Part shown: positions 55,801 to 64,000 of the stretch, one piece after another | How the letters are laid out: each line of letters starts with the position of its first letter | How positions within the stretch are numbered: the stretch's first letter is position 1 | NCBI RefSeq assembly: GCF_003201105.1 | Contig: NZ_QICJ01000010.1 | Coordinates: 62,001-126,000 of the forward strand | Length of the DNA: 64,000 bases | Origin: Dyella sp. AtDHG13 | GTDB lineage: Bacteria > Pseudomonadota > Gammaproteobacteria > Xanthomonadales > Rhodanobacteraceae | Direction: 5' to 3' | Program-made: the position numbers and the translations under genes | Notes under the pieces: model-generated | The model's database searches: none | Seen by the model: only the letters and a program-made list of their open reading frames with translations | Told to the model about the DNA's origin: nothing

Positions 55801-58800
55801 TGGCGGTGGACTGGCAATCAACGCCGGCGGCCTGTTCCTTGGCAATGGTGGCGCGCTGGGCAGCGGTGGGTTGAGCGTCGGCGGTGCAGGCCCGGTCACG
55901 CTGGATGCTGGCGTCGACCTCACGCTTGGCAATGGCGTTGCACTCGGCACGGGCGCGTCGCTGGATCTGCTGGGTGGTCATGCACTGACACTCGACGGCG
56001 TGATCAGCGGCAATGGCGGCTTGATCAAGGATGGCGCGTCGCTGCTTACGCTCAACGGCGCCAACACGTTCGGTGGCGGGCTCACGCTAAACGGCGGCGG
56101 CCTGCTGCTCGGCAATGGCGGCGCGCTGGGCACGGGCGTGCTTGCGGTAGGTGGCGCCGGTGCAGTCACGCTCGATGGCGGCGTTGACCTCAACGTTGGT
56201 AACAACATCGCCCTTGGCGCGGGCGCTTCGCTGGATGTGCTGGGCGGCCATGCACTGACGCTCAACGGCGTGATCAGCGGCAATGGCGGGCTGATCAAGG
56301 ATGGCGCATCGCTGCTCACGCTCAACGGCGCGAACACCTTCGGCGGCGGACTCGCCCTCAACGGAGGCGGACTGCTGCTCGGCGACAGTCTTGCCCTGGG
56401 CACGGGCGCGCTGAACGTGGGCGCCGCGGGGTCGGTCACACTGGACAGCAGCGCGGCGCTGAACCTGGCGAACAACATCAACCTGGGCGCGGGCGCCACG
56501 CTGAACTGGCTCGGCAGCAACGCGCTGGCCGTGAGCGGCGCGATTTCCGGTGCCGGCGGCCTGCTCAAGAACGGCGCGGGCACCCTGACCTTGAACGGCG
56601 CCAACAGCTTTGGCGGTGGTCTCGACATCGCTGGCGGCACCGTGGCGCTGGGCGCCGGTGGCAGCCTCGCGGCCACCGGTGCAGTCAACCTGAGTGGAGC
56701 TGGCGCGGCGCTGGATCTGTCGGGGACCAGTGGCGGCCTGACCATCGGTGATCTGCAGGGCATGGCAGGTACGAGCCTGTTGCTCGGCGCGCAAACGCTG
56801 ACCTTCGGCGGCAGCAATGCGTTGAGCTTTGGCGGTTCCATCACTGGAAGTGGCGGCCTGATCAAGCAGGGCACGGGAACGGAAACGCTGACCGGCGCCA
56901 GCACGTTCACCGGCGGCATCGCGATCAACTCCGGCACGCTGGCGATGGGCGCGGGTGGCAGCCTTTCCGGTTCCAACACGATCAACCTTGCGGGCGCGGG
57001 AGCGGCCTTCGACATATCGGCGGCCGGTGACCAAGGCATCGGTGCGCTCAATGGCGTGTCCGGCAGCAGCGTCAACCTTGGCGGCGGCACGCTGACGCTG
57101 GGCGGCATCGGCAATGCCAGCTTCGATGGCGCCATCGCCGGCACCGGTGGATTGATCAAGAATGGCAGCGGCGTGCAGACGCTCAACGGCGCCAGCACGT
57201 TCAGCGGCGGCTTGGCGCTCAATGCCGGTGGGCTGATCGTCGGCAATAACGCCGCGCTCGGAACGGGCAACCTGACGGTGGGTGCCGGCAGCGCGGTGAC
57301 GCTGGCCGCCGGCGGCGCGGTGAATCTCACCAACAACATAGGCCTGGGCGCGGGCTCCGGCCTCACTGTGCAAGGCAACAACGCATTGACGCTGGGCGGC
57401 GTGATCTCCGGCAACGGCAGCCTCACCTTGAATGGCGCATCCACGCTGACGCTGACGGGTGCGAACACCTATGCCGGCGGCACCAACATCCTTGCCGGCA
57501 CGCTGGTGCTCGGCACGGGCGGCAGCCTGTTGTCCACCGGCAATGTCACGCTGGGCGGCACGGGCACGTTCGATCTTTCCAGTGCAGGCAACCAGACCGT
57601 CGGCGCGCTCAACGGCGCATCCGGCACGGTGAATCTCGGCGGCAATACGCTCAGCCTGAACGGCATCGGCAGCGCGAGTTTCGATGGCGTGATCAACGGC
57701 AGCGGCGGGCTGGCGATCAACGGTGGCGTGCAGGCGCTTGGTGGCGCCAATGCCTTCAGCGGCGGCGTGTCGCTGGGCGCCAATGCGGGCGTAATCGTCG
57801 GCGACAACGCGGCGCTGGGCACGGGCAAGCTCACCGTCAATGGCGCCGCCACGCTCGATGCCAATCGCACGCTTACGCTCGACAACAACGTGACGCTCAA
57901 CGACGGGCTGACGTTCCTGGGAAGCAACGCGCTCACCTTGAATGGCAACCTCTCGGGTGCGGGCAGCCTGACCAAGAACGGCGCAGCCACGCTGACCTTG
58001 AACGGCACGAATACCTATGCCGGCGGCACCTTCATCAACAGCGGAACCCTCGCCCTGGGTGCCGGCGCGAGCCTGGCGGCGAGCGGCACGGTGACGCTCG
58101 CCACGGGCGCCACGTTCGATCTCTCTGCCGGCAACGGCACGCAGACGTTCGGCACGCTGGTCGGTGGCGGCACCGTCAACATGGGCAACAATGACCTGGT
58201 GCTCGGCGGCGCCACCAATGGCGTGTTCAGCGGCTCGATCACCGGCACGGGCAGCCTGACCAAGGTCGGTGCCGGCACGGAGACGCTGACCGGCACCAAT
58301 GGCTTCACCGGCGGCACCTTCATCAATGCGGGAACGCTGGCCATCGGCGCGGGCGGCAACCTTGCCGCCACGGGCAGCGTGAACCTCGCGGCCGGTACAG
58401 GCTTCGACATCAGTGCCGGCGGCGCGCAGACCATTGGCGCACTCAACGGCGTGGCCGGCAGCACCGTGACGCTGGGCGGCAACACGCTGACGCTGGCAGG
58501 TGCAGGCAATGCCAGCTATGGCGGCGCCATCACCGGCACCGGCGCGCTGGCGATCAACGGTGGCGTGCAGACGCTTGGCGGGGCCAGTACGTTCAGCGGC
58601 GGCGTCACGCTTGGAAACAATGCGGGACTGGTGGTTGGCGACAACGCGGCGCTCGGCACCGGCGCGCTCACAGTCAACGGGGCTTCCACGCTCGATGCCC
58701 AGGCGCCGGTGTCGCTGGCCAACAACGTCACGCTTGCCGGCAATGCCGGCCTCAACGTACTGGGCAGCAACGCGCTCACGCTTGGCGGCGCGATTTCCGG

Positions 58801-61800
58801 TACCGGCAGCCTCACCAAGAACGGCGCGGCGACACTCACGCTGTCCGGCGCCAACACCTACACCGGCGGCACCACCATCAATGCGGGCACGTTGGCCATC
58901 GGCGCGGGTGGCAGCCTGGCGCCTATGGGCGCGCTTACGCTGACGGGCACGGCAACCTTCGACATGAGCGCGGGTGGCGCGCAGGCGGTTGGTTCGCTGG
59001 CGGGCGCGTCCGGCAGCGTGGTGCTCGGCAACAACACGCTGACGCTGGGCGGCGCGGGCAACACCAGCTTCGGCGGCACCATCGGCGGCAACGGGGGCCT
59101 GGTGAAGATCGGCAGCGGCGTGCAGACGCTGGATGGCGCCAACACCTTCGCCGGCGGCGTGAGCCTGGATGCCGGCGGCCTCGTGCTCGGCAACAGTGCC
59201 GCGTTGGGCACGGGCATGTTGACGGTGGGCGGCAACGCGACGCTGGATACCAGCAGCGCGATGACCGTGGCCAACAATGTGAGCCTCGCCAGCGGCGCGG
59301 GCCTGCACGTATCGGGCAGCAACCCGCTGGTGTTGAGTGGCGCGATCACCGGCGCAGGCAGCCTCAACAAGGATGGCGCGGCGACACTGACCCTGAGCGC
59401 CGCCAACGGTTTCACCGGCGGCACCACCATCAACGCAGGCACCTTGGCGATTGGCACGGGTGGCAGCCTTGCGTCCACGGGCGCGGTGAATCTGGCGGCA
59501 AGCGGCGCGGCGCTCGACATCAGCGCCGGCGGTGCGCAGTCCATCGGCGCACTCAACGGCGTGGCTGGCAGCGCCATCGCGCTGGGCAGCAATACATTGA
59601 CGTTGAGCGCGGGTGCGAGCCCGGCGTCGTTCGGTGGCGTCATCACCGGCACGGGCGGCCTGGCGATCCAGAGCGGCGTGCAGACGCTGGGTGGCGCCAA
59701 CGGTTTCAGCGGTGGCGTGACGCTTGCTGATCACACTGGCGTGATCGTGGGCAACAACACGGCGCTCGGCACCGGAACGCTTTCGGTCAACGGCACGGCC
59801 ACGCTCGACGCCAACAGTCCGGTGACACTCGGCAACAACGTGGCGCTGGCGGCGGGCGCGGGTCTGAGCGTGCCGGGCAGCAACCCGCTCACGCTCGGCG
59901 GCGTGATTTCCGGCAACGGCAGCCTGACCTTGAACGGCGGTTCCACGCTGACGCTGACCGGCGCCAACACCTTCACGGGCGGCACCACGATCAATGCGGG
60001 CACGCTGGCGATCGGTGCGGGTGGAAGCCTGGCGCCGTCGGGCGCGGTAAGTCTCGCCGCCAGTGGCGCGGGCCTCGACATCAGCGGAGGAGGCAGCCAG
60101 ACCATCGGCGCGCTCAGCGGCGCGGCCGGCAGCACCATCGCCCTGGGCGGCAACACGTTGACCTTCGGTGGCGCCACCGACCAGACATTTGCCGGCGCGA
60201 TCAGCGGCACAGGCGGCCTGGTGAAGAGCGGCACCGGCGTGCAGACACTCGCCGTCGCCAGCAGCTTCAGCGGAGGCATCACGACGCAGGGCGGCGGACT
60301 GCTGCTGGGCAACAGCGCCGCGCTCGGCACAGGTGCGCTGACCGTGGCAGGCGCCACCACGCTGGCGGCGAGCGCACCGGTCAGCCTGTCCAACGGCGTC
60401 ACGCTGAATGCGCCGCTGACGTATGGCGGTACGCAGGCCGTCACGCTGAGCGGCACGGTCTCCGGCACAGGCAGCCTGGTCGTCAATGGGCCCAGCCTCA
60501 CGCTGTCTGGTGCGAATAGCTTCAGCGGCGGCACGGCACTTAACAGCGGCAACCTGACCGTCAGCGGCACCAGCGCCTTGGGCACCGGCACATTGAATGC
60601 CAACGGCGGCAGCCTGCAGGCGGGCAGCAGCGCGACATTGGGCAACAACGTGGTGATCGGCAGCAGCGGCCTGCAGGTGCTTGGCGCGCAGAGCCTGGTG
60701 CTGTCCGGCGCGCTTTCGGGTGCAGGGTTGCTCGACAAGCAAGGCAGCGGCACGACCACGCTCAACGGTTCGCTCGCCAGTTTCACGGGCGGTCTGGCCA
60801 TCGATGGCGGCGTGTTGAATGCGGCGATGCCGTATGCCGGCAACATCACCGTGGCGCAAGGCTCGATCGCCAACCTCAATGGCAGCGGCAGCGCGGCGAC
60901 GGTCAATGGGCCGTTGGCCGGCACGCTGAACCTGGCCAGCGACAGCAGCGTCGGCATCGACTACGCGCATCTGGCCGATGTCACCGGTACCGTTCACGGG
61001 CAGGGCGGCGGCACGACACTCAACGTCACCGGCACCGGCGAAGCCACGCTGCCGGCGTCCTCCTTCACCAACATCGCGAAGCTTGGCGTGGATGGCGGCA
61101 CGCTGATCATTGGCGGCGGCAACACCGCAAGCTTCACGGATGGCAGCAGCGTGGGCGGCAACCTGGTCGTGAACGGCCAGTTGATGGGTCCGGCAATGAT
61201 CCGTGCTGGTGGTGCGCTGATCGGTGCGGGCAGTGTCTCCGGCCCCGTCACGGTCGACGGCACGCTGGCTCCGGGCGGCGTGAGCGGCGCCGCGGGCGCG
61301 GCCGCCGGCACGCCGGGCGCCACCCTGACCGTGGGCAGCCTGGTGACCGGCGCTGGTTCGACCACGCAAATCCACACCACCGGCAATGGCGCGAGCGATC
61401 ACGTCGTCGTCAACGGAAGCGCGACGCTGGGCGGCCAACTGGTTGCGTTGCCTGCCGCCGGCTCGTACGCGCCAAGCACCACCTACACGATCCTCAATGC
61501 AAGCGGCGGCGTGAGCGGCAGCTACGCGGGCGTGACCCAGAACGTCCTGCCGTTCCTCACGGCCAGCGTGAGCACGCAGGGCGACAACGTATTGCTGACG
61601 CTGGTGCAGCCAGGCAGCGTCGGCGGTGGCGACCCAGGCAACGGCGGCCAGGGCGGTGGCATGGCCTTCAACCAGTTCGCGGGGTTGAACAACAACCAGC
61701 GCAGCATGGCCAGCGCGCTGCAGAGCATCGCGACGCAGACGCCCTCCGCGTTGCCGGCCTTGCTGGGCGCTGCGCGAGGGTTGACGGCGGCGCAGGCGAT

Positions 61801-63145
61801 TCCTGCCTTCGACAGCCTCACCGGCGAAACCTATGCGTCATCGACGCAGTACGCATTGAACGGGCAGGAGCAGTTCCTCAACACGATACTGCATCGCCTG
61901 CAGCTGGCGCGGGACACGGGCGAGCAGGGCACGGCGGCATGGGCCGAGCCGTACGCGTACAACTCAGGGTATGACGCGACCCGCGGCACCGCGCAGACCG
62001 ATTACCGCATTTACGGGTTGATCGTCGGGGCGGACACCACGGTGGCGCCCGATCTTCGCCTGGGCGTGCATGCGGGCTTTGCAAATTCGCGCACCTCGGT
62101 GGACGCGCGTAACGACAAGGTCGACGTCGACCAGTACGCCGTGGGCGTGCATGGCCTGTACGCACCCGCGCAACAGTGGTGGATCGAAGGCGCGGCCTCG
62201 TATGGCTGGCAGCGCGCCAGTGGCGATCGGCTGATCCAGGTCGGGCCGCTGTTCGATTCGCGCGCGACCTCGCGCTACGACGGTACGGCGCTCAACGCGG
62301 GCGTGGAGGGCGGCTACCGCTTCAACGGCGGGCAGTGGCACATGGAGCCTTTCATCGGCGCCTACTACACCAAGGTGTCCTACGACGGCTTCACCGAGCA
62401 CGGTGCCGGCAATGCGGATCTGGATGTGGCTCGCAGCCACGCCAGTAGCATGCAATACGGCGTGGGCGCACGACTGGTCGGCGACTTCGGCCAGCAACCC
62501 AATGGCACGCAGTGGCATCCGTTCGCGCTGGTGCGCTACCTGCACAGCACCAACGACAACGGCGTGACCACGACCGCAGCCTTCGCGGGCGTTCCCGATG
62601 CCGGCTTCAACGTGAGCAGCATGCCCGGCACGCGCAATCACTGGCAGGCGGGCGCTGGCCTGAGCTACGACATCACGCCCCAGGCGAGTCTCTACGGTTA
62701 TTACTCCGCCGACATCGCGCCCCACAGCACCAGCCAGGCAGTGAACCTGGGATTCCGCTGGAGCTTTGGCTTGCCAGCTTCGGCCGTGGCCATGCAGCTG
62801 AGCCACCGCGTGAATACCTTGCCCGCCATGCCGATCGCTCCGGTGGTGCTGGACCCGTCCATGCCCGGGCATGGTGATTCGCATAACGCAGGGATGGCAG
62901 GTGCCGCAGGAATGGGAGCGGCCGCCGCGGCCGGGGCAGGCGCTGCGCCGGGCAGCGAGCCGTTCTCCCAATGCAAAGGCCACCCGGCGCCTTCCGCATC
63001 GAAAGCCACGACGGTGGCCTCGGTCCATCCGCATCACGCGCGAACCCATCAAGGAGCAGGGAAGGCGGCGACGGCGGCGGTGAAGCCAAAGCCGCGTTCC
63101 ATCGCCATCAAGAAGATTCCCGTGGGAGAACTTTGCGATCTCTGA
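52880..63145 (+). CDS. Giant autotransporter (type Va) with PATR-like repeats
   Basis: A 3421-residue surface protein. The N-terminus has a signal peptide with an extended basic region (MHTRRFKQAHPFRHRPIAKG) and a hydrophobic stretch ending AGIAQA. Passenger residues ~45-2950 are almost entirely Gly/Asn/Thr/Leu-rich beta-helix repeats of the passenger-associated type, built on LTLNGANTFxGG...LxLGNxxALG. A Gly-rich linker (~2920) leads to an autotransporter barrel (~3015-3296) with WAEPYAYNSGYDATRG, RIYGLIVGADTTVAPDLRLG and AVNLGFRWSFG. The barrel should end at Phe3296, yet 125 more residues follow: Ala/Gly/Pro/His/Lys-rich, with two Cys, ending VGELCDL. I chose ATG 52880 for its GGAGG; ATG 52868 is possible. 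Confidence 0.93.
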   Translation: MHTRRFKQAHPFRHRPIAKGIWVALASLAVFPWTAGIAQAACTTAGTTITCATGSNTNNLADSTNAVTVNVQSGAVLSVPPIVGGTSLTLTGNGITLNNQGSIDPAINGGVASIVASGAALGNANANTINVTNYSGATLRGLFNFAQLFSYGGQALVLQNGAGGVANVQNSGNIGMSVLGGIGNTADGASVLAYGGGQVNFINNSGGVVSGRIGFTTPGAAGVGNTFVNAGTLNGSLYLGDATSGNVFTAVSGSSVNAAGGTSAAGTISNGTTINVKLAAAGTVNAGTGTNNRLVLQNVVSGPGSGTGGGSTNLSAATYLGFQHLTVNSGTWNLQGALVSADATLNDGLVNFDNAAAFGSGLFNINGGAIAASVGGLSLSNSMALNTAAGLTLSGTNPFSLTGVLSGSGGLTINDTAVITLGGGNLFSGNVALNAGGLVLGNAGALGSGSLVVGGSASLDTTGAFGLSNNITINAGTLNLLGSQALSLNGILSGAGNLTKSGAGSLTLNGSDALAGTFSLAGGSLMLGAGGHLSPTGGLNLSAGTSVDISLAGAQSIGALSGTGGTFNLGASALSFGDATNQSFGGLFTGSGSLTKLGAGVETLTGASSGFTGDINLNVGGFVLGNAQALGGGTLQVGGSATLDASTALTLTNPLNLSLGGALDVLGSNALTLGGTISGGGSLSKHGAALLTLNGANAFSGGLGLDAGGLLLGNAQALGTGALGIGGDATLDVSTSLALNNDINFGTSNATLTLPGSQALTLGGALSGTGNLVKNGLSTLSLGGTGNLAGNLAINTGTVAMVGQGTLSSGLAIGLGAGAAFDISAAANAQLIGKLYGVGGTVNLGGKALSFGDASDASFGGVFSGSGGLTKLGGGVETLTGVSSGFTGSFNLGAGGLVLGNAGALGSGDLNVGGNVTLDGSVALSLANHVALDAGASLDLLGSNALTLDGAISGTGSLIKDGSSLLTLNGTNTFGGGLAINAGGLFLGNGGALGSGGLSVGGAGPVTLDAGVDLTLGNGVALGTGASLDLLGGHALTLDGVISGNGGLIKDGASLLTLNGANTFGGGLTLNGGGLLLGNGGALGTGVLAVGGAGAVTLDGGVDLNVGNNIALGAGASLDVLGGHALTLNGVISGNGGLIKDGASLLTLNGANTFGGGLALNGGGLLLGDSLALGTGALNVGAAGSVTLDSSAALNLANNINLGAGATLNWLGSNALAVSGAISGAGGLLKNGAGTLTLNGANSFGGGLDIAGGTVALGAGGSLAATGAVNLSGAGAALDLSGTSGGLTIGDLQGMAGTSLLLGAQTLTFGGSNALSFGGSITGSGGLIKQGTGTETLTGASTFTGGIAINSGTLAMGAGGSLSGSNTINLAGAGAAFDISAAGDQGIGALNGVSGSSVNLGGGTLTLGGIGNASFDGAIAGTGGLIKNGSGVQTLNGASTFSGGLALNAGGLIVGNNAALGTGNLTVGAGSAVTLAAGGAVNLTNNIGLGAGSGLTVQGNNALTLGGVISGNGSLTLNGASTLTLTGANTYAGGTNILAGTLVLGTGGSLLSTGNVTLGGTGTFDLSSAGNQTVGALNGASGTVNLGGNTLSLNGIGSASFDGVINGSGGLAINGGVQALGGANAFSGGVSLGANAGVIVGDNAALGTGKLTVNGAATLDANRTLTLDNNVTLNDGLTFLGSNALTLNGNLSGAGSLTKNGAATLTLNGTNTYAGGTFINSGTLALGAGASLAASGTVTLATGATFDLSAGNGTQTFGTLVGGGTVNMGNNDLVLGGATNGVFSGSITGTGSLTKVGAGTETLTGTNGFTGGTFINAGTLAIGAGGNLAATGSVNLAAGTGFDISAGGAQTIGALNGVAGSTVTLGGNTLTLAGAGNASYGGAITGTGALAINGGVQTLGGASTFSGGVTLGNNAGLVVGDNAALGTGALTVNGASTLDAQAPVSLANNVTLAGNAGLNVLGSNALTLGGAISGTGSLTKNGAATLTLSGANTYTGGTTINAGTLAIGAGGSLAPMGALTLTGTATFDMSAGGAQAVGSLAGASGSVVLGNNTLTLGGAGNTSFGGTIGGNGGLVKIGSGVQTLDGANTFAGGVSLDAGGLVLGNSAALGTGMLTVGGNATLDTSSAMTVANNVSLASGAGLHVSGSNPLVLSGAITGAGSLNKDGAATLTLSAANGFTGGTTINAGTLAIGTGGSLASTGAVNLAASGAALDISAGGAQSIGALNGVAGSAIALGSNTLTLSAGASPASFGGVITGTGGLAIQSGVQTLGGANGFSGGVTLADHTGVIVGNNTALGTGTLSVNGTATLDANSPVTLGNNVALAAGAGLSVPGSNPLTLGGVISGNGSLTLNGGSTLTLTGANTFTGGTTINAGTLAIGAGGSLAPSGAVSLAASGAGLDISGGGSQTIGALSGAAGSTIALGGNTLTFGGATDQTFAGAISGTGGLVKSGTGVQTLAVASSFSGGITTQGGGLLLGNSAALGTGALTVAGATTLAASAPVSLSNGVTLNAPLTYGGTQAVTLSGTVSGTGSLVVNGPSLTLSGANSFSGGTALNSGNLTVSGTSALGTGTLNANGGSLQAGSSATLGNNVVIGSSGLQVLGAQSLVLSGALSGAGLLDKQGSGTTTLNGSLASFTGGLAIDGGVLNAAMPYAGNITVAQGSIANLNGSGSAATVNGPLAGTLNLASDSSVGIDYAHLADVTGTVHGQGGGTTLNVTGTGEATLPASSFTNIAKLGVDGGTLIIGGGNTASFTDGSSVGGNLVVNGQLMGPAMIRAGGALIGAGSVSGPVTVDGTLAPGGVSGAAGAAAGTPGATLTVGSLVTGAGSTTQIHTTGNGASDHVVVNGSATLGGQLVALPAAGSYAPSTTYTILNASGGVSGSYAGVTQNVLPFLTASVSTQGDNVLLTLVQPGSVGGGDPGNGGQGGGMAFNQFAGLNNNQRSMASALQSIATQTPSALPALLGAARGLTAAQAIPAFDSLTGETYASSTQYALNGQEQFLNTILHRLQLARDTGEQGTAAWAEPYAYNSGYDATRGTAQTDYRIYGLIVGADTTVAPDLRLGVHAGFANSRTSVDARNDKVDVDQYAVGVHGLYAPAQQWWIEGAASYGWQRASGDRLIQVGPLFDSRATSRYDGTALNAGVEGGYRFNGGQWHMEPFIGAYYTKVSYDGFTEHGAGNADLDVARSHASSMQYGVGARLVGDFGQQPNGTQWHPFALVRYLHSTNDNGVTTTAAFAGVPDAGFNVSSMPGTRNHWQAGAGLSYDITPQASLYGYYSADIAPHSTSQAVNLGFRWSFGLPASAVAMQLSHRVNTLPAMPIAPVVLDPSMPGHGDSHNAGMAGAAGMGAAAAAGAGAAPGSEPFSQCKGHPAPSASKATTVASVHPHHARTHQGAGKAATAAVKPKPRSIAIKKIPVGELCDL
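55678..56757 (+). repeat. Tandem 270-bp repeats in the autotransporter passenger
   Basis: Four consecutive units with a period of exactly 270 bp (90 residues), aligned by the common element (A/G)ACGCTCxCGxTG at 55711, 55981, 56251 and 56521. Each unit reads GASLDLLGSNALTLDGAISG, then SLIKDGSSLLTLNGTNTFGG, then a LxLGNGGALG block. Units two and three (from about 55948 and 56218) are the most alike; the fourth is diverged. The surrounding passenger holds shorter, more diverged copies. Confidence 0.75.
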
Positions 63146-63161
63146 GACTGGCTTTGGAAGG

Positions 63162-63205
63162 GCATCCGGGAATCCCCTCGAACACCGGATGCTCTTCGTT
63201 TTTTT
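63162..63205 (+). terminator. Rho-independent terminator after autotransporter
   Basis: An 8-bp perfect stem (GCATCCGG at 63162-63169 with CCGGATGC at 63185-63192, 15-base loop) is followed by TCTTCGTTTTTTT. It lies 16 bases past the autotransporter stop and between convergent genes. Confidence 0.75.
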
Positions 63206-63270
63206 GCCAGGCGCAAGGCGGCCTGTAAGGGCAAAGGCTGGATCGTCTCGGGCGCTCGCGCAGTGAACGC

Positions 63271-64000
63271 CTAGACGGAGTCGCCCACACCCTCGACAGC
63301 GTCGGCTGCGATAGCCCGCGAGGCATGGCGATACGCTTTGGGCGACTGGCCAGTCATGCGCTTGAAGGCATGGCTGAACGCGCTCTCGGATGCATATCCG
63401 AGCGATTGCGCGATAACTGCCACTGGCGTGCTTCTTTCCCGCAACGTCCGTTCGGCAAGACGCATTCGCCGCTCGGCCAGATACGTCAGCGGTGCGACAC
63501 CCGCACTTTTCTTGAAATGGACGGCGAAGGTCGTGCGAGACATGGCGCAGGCCTCGGCCAACTCGTCGAGACGCCAGGAGCGCACAGGGTCGCCGTGCAT
63601 CAACCGGAGCGCAGGAGCAATGCGCGGATCGCTCAATGCCCGCAGCCATCCCGACACGGGGCCCACTGTTTTCAGATGAGCGCGCAGAATCTGCACGAAA
63701 AGAAGTTGCGCCAGTTGCGCCGAGACAAGCTGCGCGCCAGGCAGACCCGCCGCCCGTTCTTCCACGAGCTGATCCAGCAGCCAGCGGAAGGTCGTTGCCT
63801 GGGGCGATGCAGCCGGGACGTGAATCCACGGCGGCAGCACGTCCAACAGCAGTCGACCGCCGGCAGGATCCAGCAAGACATGTCCACCGACGTGCGCGAA
63901 ATCACGGCCGTCGCCCAGCACGGCCGACGACGTTCCCGCACGGGAAAACACGCTCATCGCATCGACGGGCGCCACAGCAGGATCGCTGGCCAGAACGAAC
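63271..64000 (-). CDS. AraC-family regulator, 5' end off window
   Basis: A transcription regulator whose N-terminus lies beyond the right edge; 242 codons are visible, with the frame open to the last base (it reads FVLASDPAVAPVDAMSVF at the edge). The first part is the cupin-type ligand domain typical of the AraC_binding/cupin_6 group (LLLDVLPPWIHVPA, LVSAQLAQLLFVQILRAHL). The C-terminal ~100 residues hold the two helix-turn-helix units: WRLDELAEACAMSRTTFAVHF and TPVAVIAQSLGYASESAFSHAFKRMTGQSP (in parts). It reads toward the autotransporter gene but is separated by a terminator, so it probably controls genes further right. Confidence 0.9.
   Translation of the reverse strand, partial: FVLASDPAVAPVDAMSVFSRAGTSSAVLGDGRDFAHVGGHVLLDPAGGRLLLDVLPPWIHVPAASPQATTFRWLLDQLVEERAAGLPGAQLVSAQLAQLLFVQILRAHLKTVGPVSGWLRALSDPRIAPALRLMHGDPVRSWRLDELAEACAMSRTTFAVHFKKSAGVAPLTYLAERRMRLAERTLRERSTPVAVIAQSLGYASESAFSHAFKRMTGQSPKAYRHASRAIAADAVEGVGDSV

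Noticed and set aside
55678-56757. Repeat array considered as CRISPR.
   Set aside because: Units are 270 bp, in frame and protein-coding, with no short constant repeat and unique spacers.
56087-61438. A 1783-codon open frame on the minus strand across the autotransporter.
   Set aside because: It is antisense to a repeat-rich gene with strong GC bias; the repeats keep stops away in this frame. No domain, signal peptide or ribosome site supports it.

Overview
The window is GC-rich, densely packed double-stranded genomic DNA from a Gram-negative bacterium. Gene content (GH13/GH77 glycogen-trehalose operon, RND efflux, Wzx/Wzy polysaccharide genes, very large autotransporter, a FolE2 close to the Xanthomonadales form) suggests a gammaproteobacterium of the Xanthomonadales, most likely Rhodanobacteraceae (Dyella/Luteibacter/Frateuria-like). 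This placement is inferred from protein resemblance, not from a search. No rRNA, tRNA, CRISPR array or insertion sequence was seen.

Layout. (1) 1-9596, minus strand: glgA-glgB-treZ-malQ-treY, a tightly coupled glycogen synthesis and trehalose-from-glycogen operon; treY runs off the left edge. (2) 9965-13228, plus: an orphan OmpR-type response regulator, a 63-residue hydrophilic protein with an exact internal 16-residue repeat and its terminator, and transketolase. (3) 13260-21359: a heavy-metal-type two-component pair (minus) divergent from a three-gene RND efflux operon (plus), with a candidate response-regulator box between them. (4) 21356-28303, minus: cytochrome b561, a Cyc2-like monoheme cytochrome/outer-membrane barrel fusion, a periplasmic monoheme cytochrome c, a small outer-membrane barrel protein, then ECF sigma factor, zinc-finger anti-sigma, subtilisin-like lipoprotein and FolE2. 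(5) 28541-43479, plus: a polysaccharide locus of fifteen closely spaced or overlapping genes, with dTDP-3-amino-sugar genes (ketoisomerase, acyltransferase, aminotransferase), Wzx, Wzy, Wzz, three glycosyltransferases and unusual tailoring genes (beta-propeller, FemAB/GNAT-like, two methyltransferases, amidohydrolase, B12-type radical SAM). (6) 43449-50872: an accessory block with an NTP_transf_5 nucleotidyltransferase and a second B12-type radical SAM enzyme on the minus strand, an HprK-like kinase and a one-piece ABC exporter on the plus strand, then a flavin-reductase-like protein and a methyltransferase on the minus strand. (7) 50994-63145: a membrane GGDEF cyclase divergent from a 3421-residue autotransporter with ~90-residue repeats and an unusual tail after its beta-barrel. 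(8) 63271-64000: an AraC-type regulator cut by the right edge.

How the parts may work together. Region 1 builds branched glycogen and can convert it to trehalose (TreY/TreZ), with MalQ recycling malto-oligosaccharides. Region 4 contains one component for each layer of an electron path from outer membrane to quinone pool: barrel-fused cytochrome, periplasmic cytochrome c, inner-membrane b561. Regions 5 and 6 look like a surface polysaccharide pathway next to a less familiar modification/export set. Region 7 pairs c-di-GMP signalling with a giant surface protein.

The two best candidates for something undescribed are the Cyc2-like electron-transfer cassette (25916-28303) and the HprK-like kinase / NTP_transf_5 / radical SAM / ABC exporter block (43449-50872).
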